From NCBI GenBank assembly GCA_049889415.1, contig JBMHDL010000004.1, positions 1 to 56,375 of the forward strand: DNA of 56,375 bases. Direction: 5' to 3'. Source of the DNA: JAYQKL01 sp049889415 (GTDB lineage: Bacteria; Pseudomonadota; Alphaproteobacteria; RS24). Below, one piece after another: positions 1 through 8,159 of this stretch (the stretch's first letter is position 1; each line of letters begins with the position of its first letter). A program made the position numbers and the translations under genes. A model generated the notes under the pieces. The model ran no database searches and had not been told where the DNA came from. It saw only the letters and a list, made by a program, of their open reading frames with translations.

Positions 1-12
1 GTCAAATTCTCC

Positions 13-210
13 TTAACCGTTGGGCAGAAACTTTTTCACAATCTTGGCGTCGGAATCACTCAGGATGTCGCCGCCGCGCAGATTGCGGATCTGTTTGTTG
101 GAACGTTTGATCATGCCATGGCGTTTGCCGGCATTATGAAATTTGACTTTGCCGGATGCCGTTAGCTTGAAGCGCTTTTTGGCACCGCTTTTGGTCTTCA
201 TTTTGGGCAT
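13..210 (-). CDS. rpmI: 50S ribosomal protein L35
   Basis: Small basic protein of the large ribosomal subunit. The 65-residue product starts MPKMKTKSGAKKRFK, the typical L35 opening, is rich in Lys/Arg throughout, and ends KKFLPNG. The open frame extends 20 codons further upstream, but the ATG at 210 is the real start: an AGGAG ribosome site lies 6 bases before it and the upstream residues do not look like L35. It lies 139 bases downstream of infC on the same strand, the usual infC-rpmI-rplT order; rplT would fall beyond the left edge of the window. Length matches the family. Confidence 0.97.
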   Translation of the reverse strand: MPKMKTKSGAKKRFKLTASGKVKFHNAGKRHGMIKRSNKQIRNLRGGDILSDSDAKIVKKFLPNG

Positions 211-349
211 TTTGCTCTCCTTCAATCGTCTGCCGTCAAGCGGCAAACAGGTTGCATTTCGAACCGACATGGCAGCCCTTTCGCCAGCCGGTCCCGTACA
301 AGCTCTGCTTTATACGCCAATCTTGCTGTTTTGCAAGCCTTTTAGGGGC

Positions 350-886
350 CTATTTAGGTGCCAACACCATAATCATCTGACGACCCTCAAGCTTTGGCAC
401 AGCCTCAACCTTAGTGGTTTCCTCAAATTGGTCCCGCACCTTGTTCAACAGCTCCAACCCGAGGTCCTGATGGGCCATTTCCCGACCTCTGAACCGCATG
501 GTCACCTTGACCTTGTCGCCGCCATTGATGAATTTTTCCACGCTGCGCATTTTGACGTCATAATCATGCGTATCAATGTTCGGGCGCAGTTTGATTTCCT
601 TGACGTCCACAACTTTCTGTTTCTTGCGGGCTTCGCTGGCTTTTTTCTGATTCTGGTATTTCAGCTTGCCATAATCCAGGATTTTACAGACAGGTGGATT
701 GGCATTCGGAGACACTTCCACAAGGTCAAGACCCGCATTGGCAGCCATATCCATGGCCCGTTCAACGGGAACCACGCCTTGTTTTTCACCTTCTTGGTCG
801 ATCAGCATGACTTCCGAACTTGTGATCATGCGGTTTACACGCGGTCCTTCGCGGGACGGCTGAGCTGGAAAAGGTCTACGGGCTAT
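350..886 (-). CDS. infC: Translation initiation factor IF-3, with an AUA start codon
   Basis: IF-3 binds the 30S subunit and rejects wrong initiator tRNAs and non-standard start codons. The product carries the N-terminal domain (VMLIDQEGEKQGVVP), the Lys-rich linker, and the C-terminal domain (KEIKLRPNIDTHDYDVK, MRFRGREMAHQDLG). The first ATG in frame is at 829, but family residues continue upstream (ARRPFPAQPSREGPRVNR) to an ATA codon at 886, with AGGAG 8 bases ahead of it. No ATG, GTG or TTG lies between the upstream stop and 829. Starting at ATA gives about 178 residues, the normal length. Non-canonical infC starts (AUU in Escherichia coli) underlie autoregulation by IF-3; the same logic is inferred here. 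Confidence 0.95.
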   Translation of the reverse strand: MARRPFPAQPSREGPRVNRMITSSEVMLIDQEGEKQGVVPVERAMDMAANAGLDLVEVSPNANPPVCKILDYGKLKYQNQKKASEARKKQKVVDVKEIKLRPNIDTHDYDVKMRSVEKFINGGDKVKVTMRFRGREMAHQDLGLELLNKVRDQFEETTKVEAVPKLEGRQMIMVLAPK

Positions 887-922
887 TTGTCTGTCTCCTG
901 ATTGTTAAAACTTCCGATGAAA

Positions 923-950
923 TGTTTAGGCTACCCTGCGCGTAAGTCAA
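923..950 (-). promoter_or_regulatory. Candidate promoter for infC-rpmI
   Basis: On the minus strand TTGACT (950-945), a 16-base spacer, then TAAACA (928-923). It overlaps the 3' end of the upstream hypothetical gene and would give a leader of about 30 bases before the infC AUA start. Seen by eye only. Confidence 0.4.
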
Positions 951-1401
951 GCCCTGACATGTCCGTCACATCTACAGAAATCCAGTCCGGACGCGGCCAT
1001 ATCAACCATTTTAACCACGCATGGCGCCGTGTGCCGGAGAGATCGGGAAAATGATAGACCCGATCAAAATGGCGCCAGGATGCCCGCCGCAACAAAGCCA
1101 GAAGTCCGGCCGGACCGAGCCTGTTGAACACCCAGACCTCATCAGCCGCCGTGGCGGCGCTTTTCTGCTGCGGCTCGATAAGCACGGTGATAGAGATGTC
1201 GGTAAACCTGCCGCGGACGCCCCTGATAAGTTCCTCGACCCTGTCATTGGGAAGACCAAGAACAATCAACCAGATCCCGCCGGGTTCAGCAAGGCGGCGC
1301 GGTGATTCTGATTTGGACAAATTCTCAGCCAAGGGATTGATATATCTGAAGAGTTTGAGCACACATGCGGGCCTGTGAGTAATGTTCTGCGACATAGGCA
1401 C
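931..1401 (-). CDS. Hypothetical protein downstream of a GT4 glycosyltransferase
   Basis: I do not recognise the family with certainty. The product has an alternating hydrophobic/polar start (GIWLIVLGLPNDRVEEL, ISITVLIEPQQ) followed by DEVWVFNRLGPAGLLALLRR and FDRVYHFPD, resembling the first Rossmann half of a GT-B or GT9 enzyme, but it is only about 150 residues and has no donor-binding half. It overlaps the end of the GT4 gene by 77 bases if the GTG at 1401 is used; a TTG overlapping the GT4 stop is the other possible start, and neither has a clear ribosome site. Tight linkage suggests it is co-translated with the glycosyltransferase. Function unknown. Confidence 0.6.
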   Translation of the reverse strand: MPMSQNITHRPACVLKLFRYINPLAENLSKSESPRRLAEPGGIWLIVLGLPNDRVEELIRGVRGRFTDISITVLIEPQQKSAATAADEVWVFNRLGPAGLLALLRRASWRHFDRVYHFPDLSGTRRHAWLKWLIWPRPDWISVDVTDMSGLDLRAG

Positions 1402-2500
1402 GGGCTGACTGACCCATCACGGCGCGATGGGCTGCACTTGTTTCCAAAGCCTCCAGGAGCGCTTGCGCCAGTGCATCACCATCATTCGGGGTTACCCGCC
1501 AGCCCTGCGCCTGACCCTCCAGCTGCGTTTTGACCGTCTCACGGAATCCGCCGGCATCGGCCGCAATCACCGGCACAGCGGCCGCCTGCGCCTCAATGGC
1601 TGTACGGCCAAACGGCTCAGGCTGACGGGAGGGCAAGACGACATAATCAACGGCGGCATAGAGCTGTGGCATATTCGTCACATGCCCGGCAAAAATCACC
1701 TGCCCGGTCAACCCCTGCTCCGTCAACATACGGTCCAGTGTTTTGCGGTAGTCGGTGCGGCCCTGATCATCACCGGCAAATACCAGCTTGATAGAGGCCC
1801 GGGGACGGCGGCGTAAGACGTCACCCATGGCCTGCAGAAGCAAATCCTGACCTTTCCAGGCAGTCAGGCGCGCCGGACAGAGAAATATGGTGTCGGCATC
1901 CGTCGCCCCCCATTGGGCACGCAAATGCGAGACCGCCTGCCGGTCAGCTTTATCAGGGTCAAACGCGGCCGCATCACAGCCGCGGGGTACCACATGGATC
2001 TTGTCCCGGTCGGTGCGGTGGATGGCGGCAATCCTGTCGGCTGTGTATTGTGAATTGGCGATAACGGCATCCCCGCGTGTCATGACGGAATTATAGAAAA
2101 CCTTGGCCCGCGGACCGGAATGCACTTTGCTGTGATAGGTCGTCAAAAACGGCAATCCCAGCTGGCGAGCTGCAAACAGGGCGGACCAGGCCGGCGCGCG
2201 CGAGCGGGCATGCAGCATATCGACCTTCATCGCCTGACAGAGTTTTTTCAAGCGCGAAATGTTTGAGACCATGGTGACAGGGTTTTTGGAGGCGACCGGC
2301 AAATGAAACACCTCTCCTCCGGCGGCGATAATATCCGTCTCCAGACGGCCGCCTTGCGTCGCGACCAATGACTTGCCGCCGGCTTCGCTCAAAGCGCGGG
2401 TGATTTCAAGTGTGGCGGCCTCAGCCCCACCCCCGTCAAGACGCGGAATGGTTTGCAGAACACGCAGGCGTGTGGCAGGTATTGAATAAGTTTCAACCAT
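1325..2500 (-). CDS. GT4-family glycosyltransferase
   Basis: Predicted GT-B fold retaining glycosyltransferase of the cytoplasm or inner membrane face, probably adding a sugar to a cell-surface glycan. The N-terminal half has the Gly-rich acceptor loop RLDGGGAEAATLEI and the HARSRAPAW segment; the C-terminal half has VIANSQYTADRI, the CPARLTAWKGQDLLLQA donor-domain start, and the EX7E motif EPFGRTAIE. From ATG 2500 the protein is 391 residues, usual for GT4. A 9-residue longer start exists, but it would run into the start of the divergent hydrolase gene. Only about 30 bases separate the two genes. The sugar and acceptor cannot be read from sequence. Confidence 0.88.
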   Translation of the reverse strand: MVETYSIPATRLRVLQTIPRLDGGGAEAATLEITRALSEAGGKSLVATQGGRLETDIIAAGGEVFHLPVASKNPVTMVSNISRLKKLCQAMKVDMLHARSRAPAWSALFAARQLGLPFLTTYHSKVHSGPRAKVFYNSVMTRGDAVIANSQYTADRIAAIHRTDRDKIHVVPRGCDAAAFDPDKADRQAVSHLRAQWGATDADTIFLCPARLTAWKGQDLLLQAMGDVLRRRPRASIKLVFAGDDQGRTDYRKTLDRMLTEQGLTGQVIFAGHVTNMPQLYAAVDYVVLPSRQPEPFGRTAIEAQAAAVPVIAADAGGFRETVKTQLEGQAQGWRVTPNDGDALAQALLEALETSAAHRAVMGQSARAYVAEHYSQARMCAQTLQIYQSLG

Positions 2501-2529
2501 AATCTTTCTATAAAAGGGTGACACCAAAA

Positions 2530-3291
2530 ATGCCAGAAGAGATATCCTATCTGGATCGGGGAAATGAAAAAATAGCCTATATGCGTCAATCCGGGCGCTC
2601 TGACTGTCCGGGTCTTGTTTTTCTCGGTGGCTTCCGCTCCGATATGACCGGAAGCAAGGCGCAGGCTTTATCCGACTACGCCATGCATCATGAACTGAAT
2701 TATTTACGTTTTGACTATTTCGGGCATGGACAATCCACTGGTGACTTCCTCAAAGGTACAATCAGCTATTGGCGCAATGAGGTGGCTGAAGTGGTTTCCA
2801 GCCTAACGGACGGGCCGGTCATTCTTGTCGGCTCCAGCTTCGGTGGCTGGCTCGCCACCATGATGGCGGTCCAGTTTCCCGAGAAAGTCGCCGCTTTGGT
2901 TCTGATCGCCCCGGCCGTAGACATGACCGAGCGCCTGATGTGGAGCGAATTTGACGCTGAAATGCGTAAGACCCTTCTGGAGGAGGGGATAGTTTATACC
3001 CCGTCCGATTATGACGAGCAGGGCTACCCCATCACTCGGGATTTGATTATGGACGGCCGCGACCATTTGATGCTTGATGAGCAGATTGCCTATGAGGGGC
3101 CGGTGCGCTTTCTGCATGGTCAACAAGACACAGCCGTACCTTGGGCATTATCTTTGGAAATTGCCGAGAAACTGACCAGCGTTGATGTTGATATCCTTTT
3201 TGTCAAAAACGGGGATCACAGCCTCTCCAATCCGGACAACCTTAAAATGCTCTGCCGGACGCTGGAAGGTCTTTATACCTGTTTTTCCTGA
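2530..3291 (+). CDS. ABHD10-like alpha/beta hydrolase
   Basis: Serine hydrolase with the nucleophile elbow GSSFGG (Ser near residue 103), an acid in GQQDTAVPW and the His in NGDHSLSNP. The pattern FLGGFRSDMTGSKA, YLRFDYFGHGQSTGDF and ILVGSSFGGWLATMMA closely follows mitochondrial ABHD10, an S-depalmitoylase/esterase whose line traces to alphaproteobacteria; this is from memory of the family. Length of 253 residues fits. ATG 2530 is chosen; an in-frame GTG lies 12 bases upstream. It is divergent from the GT4 gene, and its 3' end overlaps the convergent SDR gene by 19 bases. The bacterial substrate is unknown; acyl-thioester or acyl-ester hydrolysis is inferred. Confidence 0.85.
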   Translation: MPEEISYLDRGNEKIAYMRQSGRSDCPGLVFLGGFRSDMTGSKAQALSDYAMHHELNYLRFDYFGHGQSTGDFLKGTISYWRNEVAEVVSSLTDGPVILVGSSFGGWLATMMAVQFPEKVAALVLIAPAVDMTERLMWSEFDAEMRKTLLEEGIVYTPSDYDEQGYPITRDLIMDGRDHLMLDEQIAYEGPVRFLHGQQDTAVPWALSLEIAEKLTSVDVDILFVKNGDHSLSNPDNLKMLCRTLEGLYTCFS

Positions 3292-4160
3292 GCCAGCAAC
3301 GCCGCCAGCCCCTCGCGATAGGTCGGGTATTTCAACTTGATACCCAATTCCTGTTTGATGCGGTCATTGCGGATGCGTTTGTTCTCCCCATAAAAGCTCC
3401 GTGCCATCGGACTCAACTCAGCGTCTTCAAATGCGGTTTCGGGCGGCGGCTCCATGTCCAGCAAAGCAGCGGCATAGCTTACGACCTCCTGTGGCGGTGC
3501 TGGCAAATCGTCACAGACGGAATATGCCCGGCCTGGATTGGGATGATTTATTGAAGCCTGTAAAATTTGGGCAATATCCTCGACATGGATCCGCGAAAAC
3601 ACCTGCCCGGGCTTGGTGATGCGTCTTGCGGTGCCTTGGCGCAGGCTTTGCAGGCTGTTGCGGCCCGGGCCGTATATGCCGGCCAGACGGAAATAATGCA
3701 TGGGCAGCCCGGTTGCCGCCCAAGCAGCTTCAGCCTTCTGACGCCGCCACCCGCGCGCACCCACCGGCCCCGACGGGGTCTCCTCATCAATCCATGCCCC
3801 GCCATGGTCACCGTAAACTCCTGTCGTCGATAAATACCCAACCCATTTCAGGCTCCGACATTGCGACAGCGTTTCACGAGCAAAGGCGAGAACCGGGTCT
3901 GATCCGTCCGTCTCGGGCGGAGCGGACAGCAGAACATGTGTCACACCCTCAAGCACCCCGTCCGGCAAACCGACGCCGGACTGCAGGACGACAGGGGTCA
4001 CGCCATCCTTCTCGAGCAGGGTTTGCTTGTCGGCATTTCTGACCGTTGCACTGACCCGCCACAGCTCACCGGTCCCTTGCAGCAAGGCCACCAAAGCCCG
4101 GGCAGAAAACCCGTAGCCAAAACAAAATAAATGCCGTTCCGTCAATGATGTGTCAGTCAA
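3273..4160 (-). CDS. SDR-family NAD(P)-binding protein (YeeZ-like)
   Basis: Rossmann-fold protein of the extended short-chain dehydrogenase/epimerase group. Near the start it has a dinucleotide-binding loop of the form GYGFSARAL rather than the full GxxGxxG. Further on are VGYLSTTGVYGDHGGAWIDE with the catalytic-type Tyr and FRLAGIYGPGRNSL, then RIHVEDIAQIL. The start is taken as TTG 4160, because GGAGG lies 7 bases ahead and it overlaps the queG stop; the ATG at 4193 lies deeper inside queG. About 295 residues. The gene is translationally coupled to queG. YeeZ-like proteins have no firmly established reaction, so none is given. Confidence 0.85.
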   Translation of the reverse strand: MTDTSLTERHLFCFGYGFSARALVALLQGTGELWRVSATVRNADKQTLLEKDGVTPVVLQSGVGLPDGVLEGVTHVLLSAPPETDGSDPVLAFARETLSQCRSLKWVGYLSTTGVYGDHGGAWIDEETPSGPVGARGWRRQKAEAAWAATGLPMHYFRLAGIYGPGRNSLQSLRQGTARRITKPGQVFSRIHVEDIAQILQASINHPNPGRAYSVCDDLPAPPQEVVSYAAALLDMEPPPETAFEDAELSPMARSFYGENKRIRNDRIKQELGIKLKYPTYREGLAALLAQEKQV

Positions 4161-5307
4161 CAAAACGCCTCCACTCCGTGCGCACGCCCGCATCCGTTTC
4201 CGTCCTTAGGGCGGCATTCGCCCGCGCCAGCATTTCTGAAGGTTGGAGGTAACGTCCCAACGCCCAGACAGCCATGCCGCGCACCAACGGCTCAGGGTCG
4301 TCGAGCAATGTCTCGATAGGATGGATATAATCCGGATTATTGGCATTGCCCATGGCAACGACAACATTGCGGACAAACCTGCCTCGCCCCGTTCGTTTAA
4401 CCGGCGATTTCGTAAAAAGTGTCCTGAACGCTCCGTCATCCAGGGCGGCCAAGTCCCGTAAGTCCGGTGACGATAAGTCCCGGCGGGCCTGAAATTTTGC
4501 CTCCCGTGTGGATTGGGCGTATTTATTCCATGGACAAACCGCCAGACAATCGTCACACCCATAAATGCGGTTGCCCATTTTTTCCCTGTATGCAAGCGGG
4601 ATCTGCTCTTTGGCCTCAATGGTCAAATAGGAAATGCATTTGCGCGCGTCCAGCTGGTAAGGCGCAGGAAAGGCCTGCGTAGGACAGGCATTGAGGCAGG
4701 CCCGACAAGAACCGCAATGATCCTGCTCCGGTGCATCCGGTTCAAATGCCAGAGTCGTGAAAATACTGCCCAGAAAAAGCCAGGAGCCAAACTCACGCGA
4801 AACAAGATTTGTGTGCTTGCCCTGCCAGCCAAGCCCGGCTGCTGCCGCCAAAGGCTTTTCCATGACCGGCGCAGTGTCGACAAAGACCTTGATTTGATCA
4901 TCCATAGCGTCATCCTGCGCCAGCAACCACCGCCCCAGCTGTTTGAGACGCTTTTTGATCACCTCATGATAATCCGTCCCGCAGGCATAGACAGATATAT
5001 TGCCACTGTCACGATGCGTCAGCTTGGTCATGGGATCGACCTCGGGGCCATAATTCATGCCCAGCATGACAACGGATTTCACCTCCGGCCATAAGTCAGC
5101 AGGACTGCGCCGGCGTTGCTCATGCTCCAAAAGCCAGCTCATGTCACCATGATATCCCTTTTCAAGAAATGACCTCAACTTTGCCGGTGCGTCAGGTATG
5201 GCATCAGCATGTGTAAAGCGGACTGCGTCAAACCCCAGCTCAGCTGCCTGCTCCCTGAAAGACGTTTGCAGTCGGGAAAGATTATCCTGACCGGGGAGCG
5301 GCATCAT
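4153..5307 (-). CDS. queG: Epoxyqueuosine reductase
   Basis: Last step of queuosine tRNA modification: cobalamin-dependent reduction of epoxyqueuosine to queuosine. The N-terminal part carries the cobalamin-binding region (SVVMLGMNYGPE, APVMEKPLAAAAGLGWQGKHTNLVS), followed by two 4Fe-4S motifs, CGSCRACLNACPTQAF and CDDCLAVCPWNKY, and a C-terminal HEAT-like repeat (LLDDPEPLVRGMAVWALGR). Length of 384 residues is normal. It begins 3 bases after the FzlA-like gene and overlaps the SDR gene, so the three look like one transcription unit. Confidence 0.96.
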   Translation of the reverse strand: MMPLPGQDNLSRLQTSFREQAAELGFDAVRFTHADAIPDAPAKLRSFLEKGYHGDMSWLLEHEQRRRSPADLWPEVKSVVMLGMNYGPEVDPMTKLTHRDSGNISVYACGTDYHEVIKKRLKQLGRWLLAQDDAMDDQIKVFVDTAPVMEKPLAAAAGLGWQGKHTNLVSREFGSWLFLGSIFTTLAFEPDAPEQDHCGSCRACLNACPTQAFPAPYQLDARKCISYLTIEAKEQIPLAYREKMGNRIYGCDDCLAVCPWNKYAQSTREAKFQARRDLSSPDLRDLAALDDGAFRTLFTKSPVKRTGRGRFVRNVVVAMGNANNPDYIHPIETLLDDPEPLVRGMAVWALGRYLQPSEMLARANAALRTETDAGVRTEWRRFVD

Positions 5308-5310
5308 GTC

Positions 5311-5988
5311 TTAAAAATCCAGATCAGTATAATGCTTGACAGGGCGGATCCCGGCAACCGAGTCAGCCAGAAGGGGGCGAAAGCTGGGCCTGGATTTCAG
5401 CCCGGCATACCAGTCACGCACAGGCCGCCATTCATGCCAGTTTATGTCACCCGTATAGTCGAGACAGGATAAATGCGCCGCTGCCGTCAAATCCGCCATG
5501 GTCAGGCGGTTGCCAGCCAGCCAGTCCCGCTGCTCCAGCAAATGGGCGATATAGGACATATGAATTTTCAAATTACTCAGCCCGATCCGAACAAGCTCCA
5601 TATCCGGCGTGCCGCCACCATCCTCCTGGCTCATAAACCTGCGGTTAATTTTCTCAAAGCTGACCAACTGCCCGACCTCGCGGTGGAATTTTTCGTCAAA
5701 CCATGACATCACCCGGCGCACTTCCGCCCGTTCAAGGCCGGATTTCGGCATCAGTTCCGCGGCCCCGCCACGCTCCTCGAGCCACTCCGAAATGGCGTAA
5801 TGACCTGCAATGCAGCCTTTTTCCCCCTCAAGCACGGGCACTTCGCCGGATGGATTGAGCATTAAAAAATCAAGCCGGCGTTCCCATGGACGTTCTTCGA
5901 CATAATCGACGGTAAACTTCTTTTCACCAAGGATAAGGCGAACTTTACGTGAAAAAGGACACAGCGAATGATGAAACAGACTGACCAT
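5311..5988 (-). CDS. fzlA: GST-fold protein, probable FtsZ-binding FzlA
   Basis: Thioredoxin-like N-terminal domain (LFHHSLCPFSRKVRLILGEK, EVPVLEG) and all-helical C-terminal domain (RDWLAGNRLTMADLTAAAHLSCLDYTGDI) of the glutathione S-transferase fold, 225 residues. The opening, the shared operon with queG and the alphaproteobacterial setting match FzlA, which in Caulobacter binds FtsZ and promotes constriction instead of acting as a transferase; that identity is by recollection of the family. The position matching a catalytic Cys/Ser is in the CPFSRK motif, so an enzymatic GST role cannot be excluded. Divergent from uppP. Confidence 0.78.
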   Translation of the reverse strand: MVSLFHHSLCPFSRKVRLILGEKKFTVDYVEERPWERRLDFLMLNPSGEVPVLEGEKGCIAGHYAISEWLEERGGAAELMPKSGLERAEVRRVMSWFDEKFHREVGQLVSFEKINRRFMSQEDGGGTPDMELVRIGLSNLKIHMSYIAHLLEQRDWLAGNRLTMADLTAAAHLSCLDYTGDINWHEWRPVRDWYAGLKSRPSFRPLLADSVAGIRPVKHYTDLDF

Positions 5989-6082
5989 GCGCCTAAATTA
6001 CAGATAGGGGTTGCCGCCTGCAAGCAGTGTTTTGAAATATCGGAGAACTGGCCTAAGCTTGACGCCAAACAGAGAGGGTTTT

Positions 6083-6883
6083 ATGGCACTGTCACACATC
6101 ATCTGGCTGTCATTGATACAAGGCATCACGGAATTTCTGCCGGTCAGTTCCTCGGGGCACCTCAATCTGCTCCATGCGCTGACCGACTATCCGGATCAGG
6201 GGGTCGGGTTTGATGTCGCCCTGCATTTCGGGACCTTGATTGCGGTTATTCTTTATTTTCGCAATGATGTCGCAAGCCTGATCATGGGGGTTATGGATTT
6301 GTTACAGAAACGGCAGTCCGACAACCGGCATTTTATGCTGCAAATTCTGGTTGCGACCATTCCGGTTATTCTGGCCGCCGCCATCCTGGTTTTGACTGGC
6401 TGGATTGATCTGTTGCGTAACGCCAAAACTGTAGCGATTGCCACCATCGCCTTTGCCATACCTCTCTATCTGGCCGATAAATTTGGTGAGCAAGGCATGA
6501 AAATGGGCGAGCAACCCCTCGGCAAGGCCCTGCTGGTCGGTCTGGCTCAGATTTTCGCCCTGATACCCGGCGCCAGCCGCGCCGGCGTCACCATAACAGC
6601 GGCAAGGTGGCTGGGAATTGGCCGCGCGGAGGCTGCACGCTTTTCCATGCTCCTGTCGATACCCGTCATTCTCTGTTTCACCCTGTTCAGTCTGATGGAA
6701 GTCGTCACCGCAGGGGGCGGTACCGGGATGAAACCTGTCCTTCTTGGCATAAGCTTCTCCGCCATAACGGCATTGGCCAGCATTCATGTGTTCATGAAAA
6801 TGACGGCGAGAATGAGTTTTCTGCCTTTTGTCCTGTATCGGCTGATGCTGGGTGCGGCGATTTTGACGGTTGTTGCAAGCTAG
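6083..6883 (+). CDS. uppP: Undecaprenyl-diphosphatase (BacA family)
   Basis: Inner-membrane phosphatase that recycles undecaprenyl diphosphate to the monophosphate carrier used for peptidoglycan and polysaccharide export. The start has the signature QGITEFLPVSSSGHLNLL with the catalytic Glu and Ser residues; a second motif, LIPGASRAGVTITAAR, carries the conserved Arg. At least seven hydrophobic segments are visible across 266 residues. ATG 6083 is chosen: AGAGAGGG precedes it and the family starts here, although the frame is open 24 codons upstream. Its stop shares the CTAG tetramer with the stop of the convergent NDUFA9-like gene. Confidence 0.95.
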   Translation: MALSHIIWLSLIQGITEFLPVSSSGHLNLLHALTDYPDQGVGFDVALHFGTLIAVILYFRNDVASLIMGVMDLLQKRQSDNRHFMLQILVATIPVILAAAILVLTGWIDLLRNAKTVAIATIAFAIPLYLADKFGEQGMKMGEQPLGKALLVGLAQIFALIPGASRAGVTITAARWLGIGRAEAARFSMLLSIPVILCFTLFSLMEVVTAGGGTGMKPVLLGISFSAITALASIHVFMKMTARMSFLPFVLYRLMLGAAILTVVAS

Positions 6884-7842
6884 TCTTTTTTACCGCCGCG
6901 GAAACGGGCCAGATAACTGTCCATGACGCCTTCAATCGGGGTCGGCGTAATATTGAGACCAGCAAAAGTCAGCCCCTTATCGTCCGCTACTTGGGAAACC
7001 ACATTGTCCGTCTTCAACAGGATAACCTGATCCGGGGTCAAAGGCGGGTTGGGCAGAAACTGCGTCAACCGGCTCATGACATTGGCGGCGAGAAACGGTA
7101 AAGGCAGCAAGATGCGTTTTTGGCCGGTTGTGTGCAGCATCAGTTCCATTAATGCCTTGAAGCTGTATACCCCCGGGCCACCCAACTCATATGTTTTTCC
7201 TTGGGTCGATTTGTCGGTCAGTGCCGCCATGACAGCCGCCACGACATCACCGACAAACACCGGCTGGTACTTGACCTGACCGCCGCCGAACAATGGCAAT
7301 GCCGGCAACAGGGTCGCCATTTGCGCGAAGCGGTTGAAAAAGCCATCCTCAGCTCCGATGACCAAGGAAGGACGCAGAATGACAGCCTTTTTGAAAGCGG
7401 CCAGCACAGCCTGCTCGCCCTCGCCCTTGGTTCTGCCATATACGGACAGGCTGTCCACATCCGCTCCAATCGCCGACAGTTGAATGAAATGAGCGGCTTT
7501 GGCTTTTGCGGCCGCTGCCGCCAGAAGCGCACTGCCGCCGGCCTGTACCGTATCGAATTTCTGTTTGCCGGACTCATGTAAAATACCGACAAGGTTGATC
7601 ACGGCATCCGCGCCGGTGACCGCTTTTTGGACCTGTTCCGGCCTGGTGATGTTGGCAGGGACGATTGTCACCTGCCCCGGATCGCCGGCGGTCTTAAGAA
7701 ACAAGGCACTGTTGGGGCGGCGCACCGCGACCCTGACCCGCCATCCGTCACGCGCCAGAGCGCGCACAAGGTGGCGCCCGATGAACCCGGACCCGCCGAA
7801 AACAGTTGCAACTTTTTGTGTTTGCTTGCCTAATTTAGACAT
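6880..7842 (-). CDS. Complex I NDUFA9-subunit family protein
   Basis: Extended SDR-like Rossmann protein. The start carries VATVFGGSGFIGRHLVRALARDGWRVRVAVRRP, the NADPH-binding loop with trailing Arg residues typical of NDUFA9; later come NLVGILHESGKQKFD and YGRTKGEGEQAVL. In mitochondria NDUFA9 is an accessory complex I subunit that stabilises the quinone-site region; the bacterial homologues are named after it and their role is less certain. From ATG 7842 it is 320 residues; AAGGAG lies 6 bases ahead, which decides between the two adjacent ATGs. Convergent with uppP and overlapping it by 4 bases, leaving no room for a terminator. Confidence 0.9.
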   Translation of the reverse strand: MSKLGKQTQKVATVFGGSGFIGRHLVRALARDGWRVRVAVRRPNSALFLKTAGDPGQVTIVPANITRPEQVQKAVTGADAVINLVGILHESGKQKFDTVQAGGSALLAAAAAKAKAAHFIQLSAIGADVDSLSVYGRTKGEGEQAVLAAFKKAVILRPSLVIGAEDGFFNRFAQMATLLPALPLFGGGQVKYQPVFVGDVVAAVMAALTDKSTQGKTYELGGPGVYSFKALMELMLHTTGQKRILLPLPFLAANVMSRLTQFLPNPPLTPDQVILLKTDNVVSQVADDKGLTFAGLNITPTPIEGVMDSYLARFRGGKKD

Positions 7843-7947
7843 CATGCGCTCCTTGCGTTTTTTCATTTTTTAGGCGAAGCCTCGCGGCTTGTCGAGCCAT
7901 AAGATGCCGCAGGCACGCATTTGGGCAAACTCATCATGGACTAAGGA

Positions 7948-7976
7948 TTGACAAGGCAAGATTAGAGGATTACTAA
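7948..7976 (+). promoter_or_regulatory. Candidate promoter of tRNA-Leu
   Basis: Consensus TTGACA at 7948-7953, a 17-base spacer, then TACTAA at 7971-7976. The predicted transcript begins about 30 bases before the tRNA. The -35 box is perfect and the -10 weak. Nothing else is recognised between the NDUFA9-like start and the tRNA. Confidence 0.5.
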
Positions 7977-8014
7977 CACATAGCTTTTGCAAAACGGCTT
8001 CGGCCAAATGCAAT

Positions 8015-8101
8015 GCCCAGGTGGCGGAATTGGTAGACGCGCTAGCTTCAGGTGCTAGTGTCCTTATGGACGTGGAAGTTCGAGTCTTCTCCTGGGCACC
8101 A
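8015..8101 (+). tRNA. tRNA-Leu(CAG)
   Basis: 87-base class II tRNA. The acceptor arms GCCCAGG and CCTGGGC pair fully and the CCA end is encoded. The anticodon stem CTAGC/GCTAG encloses the loop TTCAGGT, giving anticodon CAG, which reads CUG leucine codons. A long variable arm and a T-arm with GTTCGAGTC follow. Confidence 0.97.
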
Positions 8102-8159
8102 TTTTATGCCACAGCTTTTCCCCGAGCAACGAGACGTGGCGAGAATTCGCAACAGACTT

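Noticed and set aside
143..901. Long open frame on the plus strand opposite infC and rpmI
   Set aside because: It mirrors infC, has no recognisable domain, and crosses the promoter-proximal end of a certain gene.
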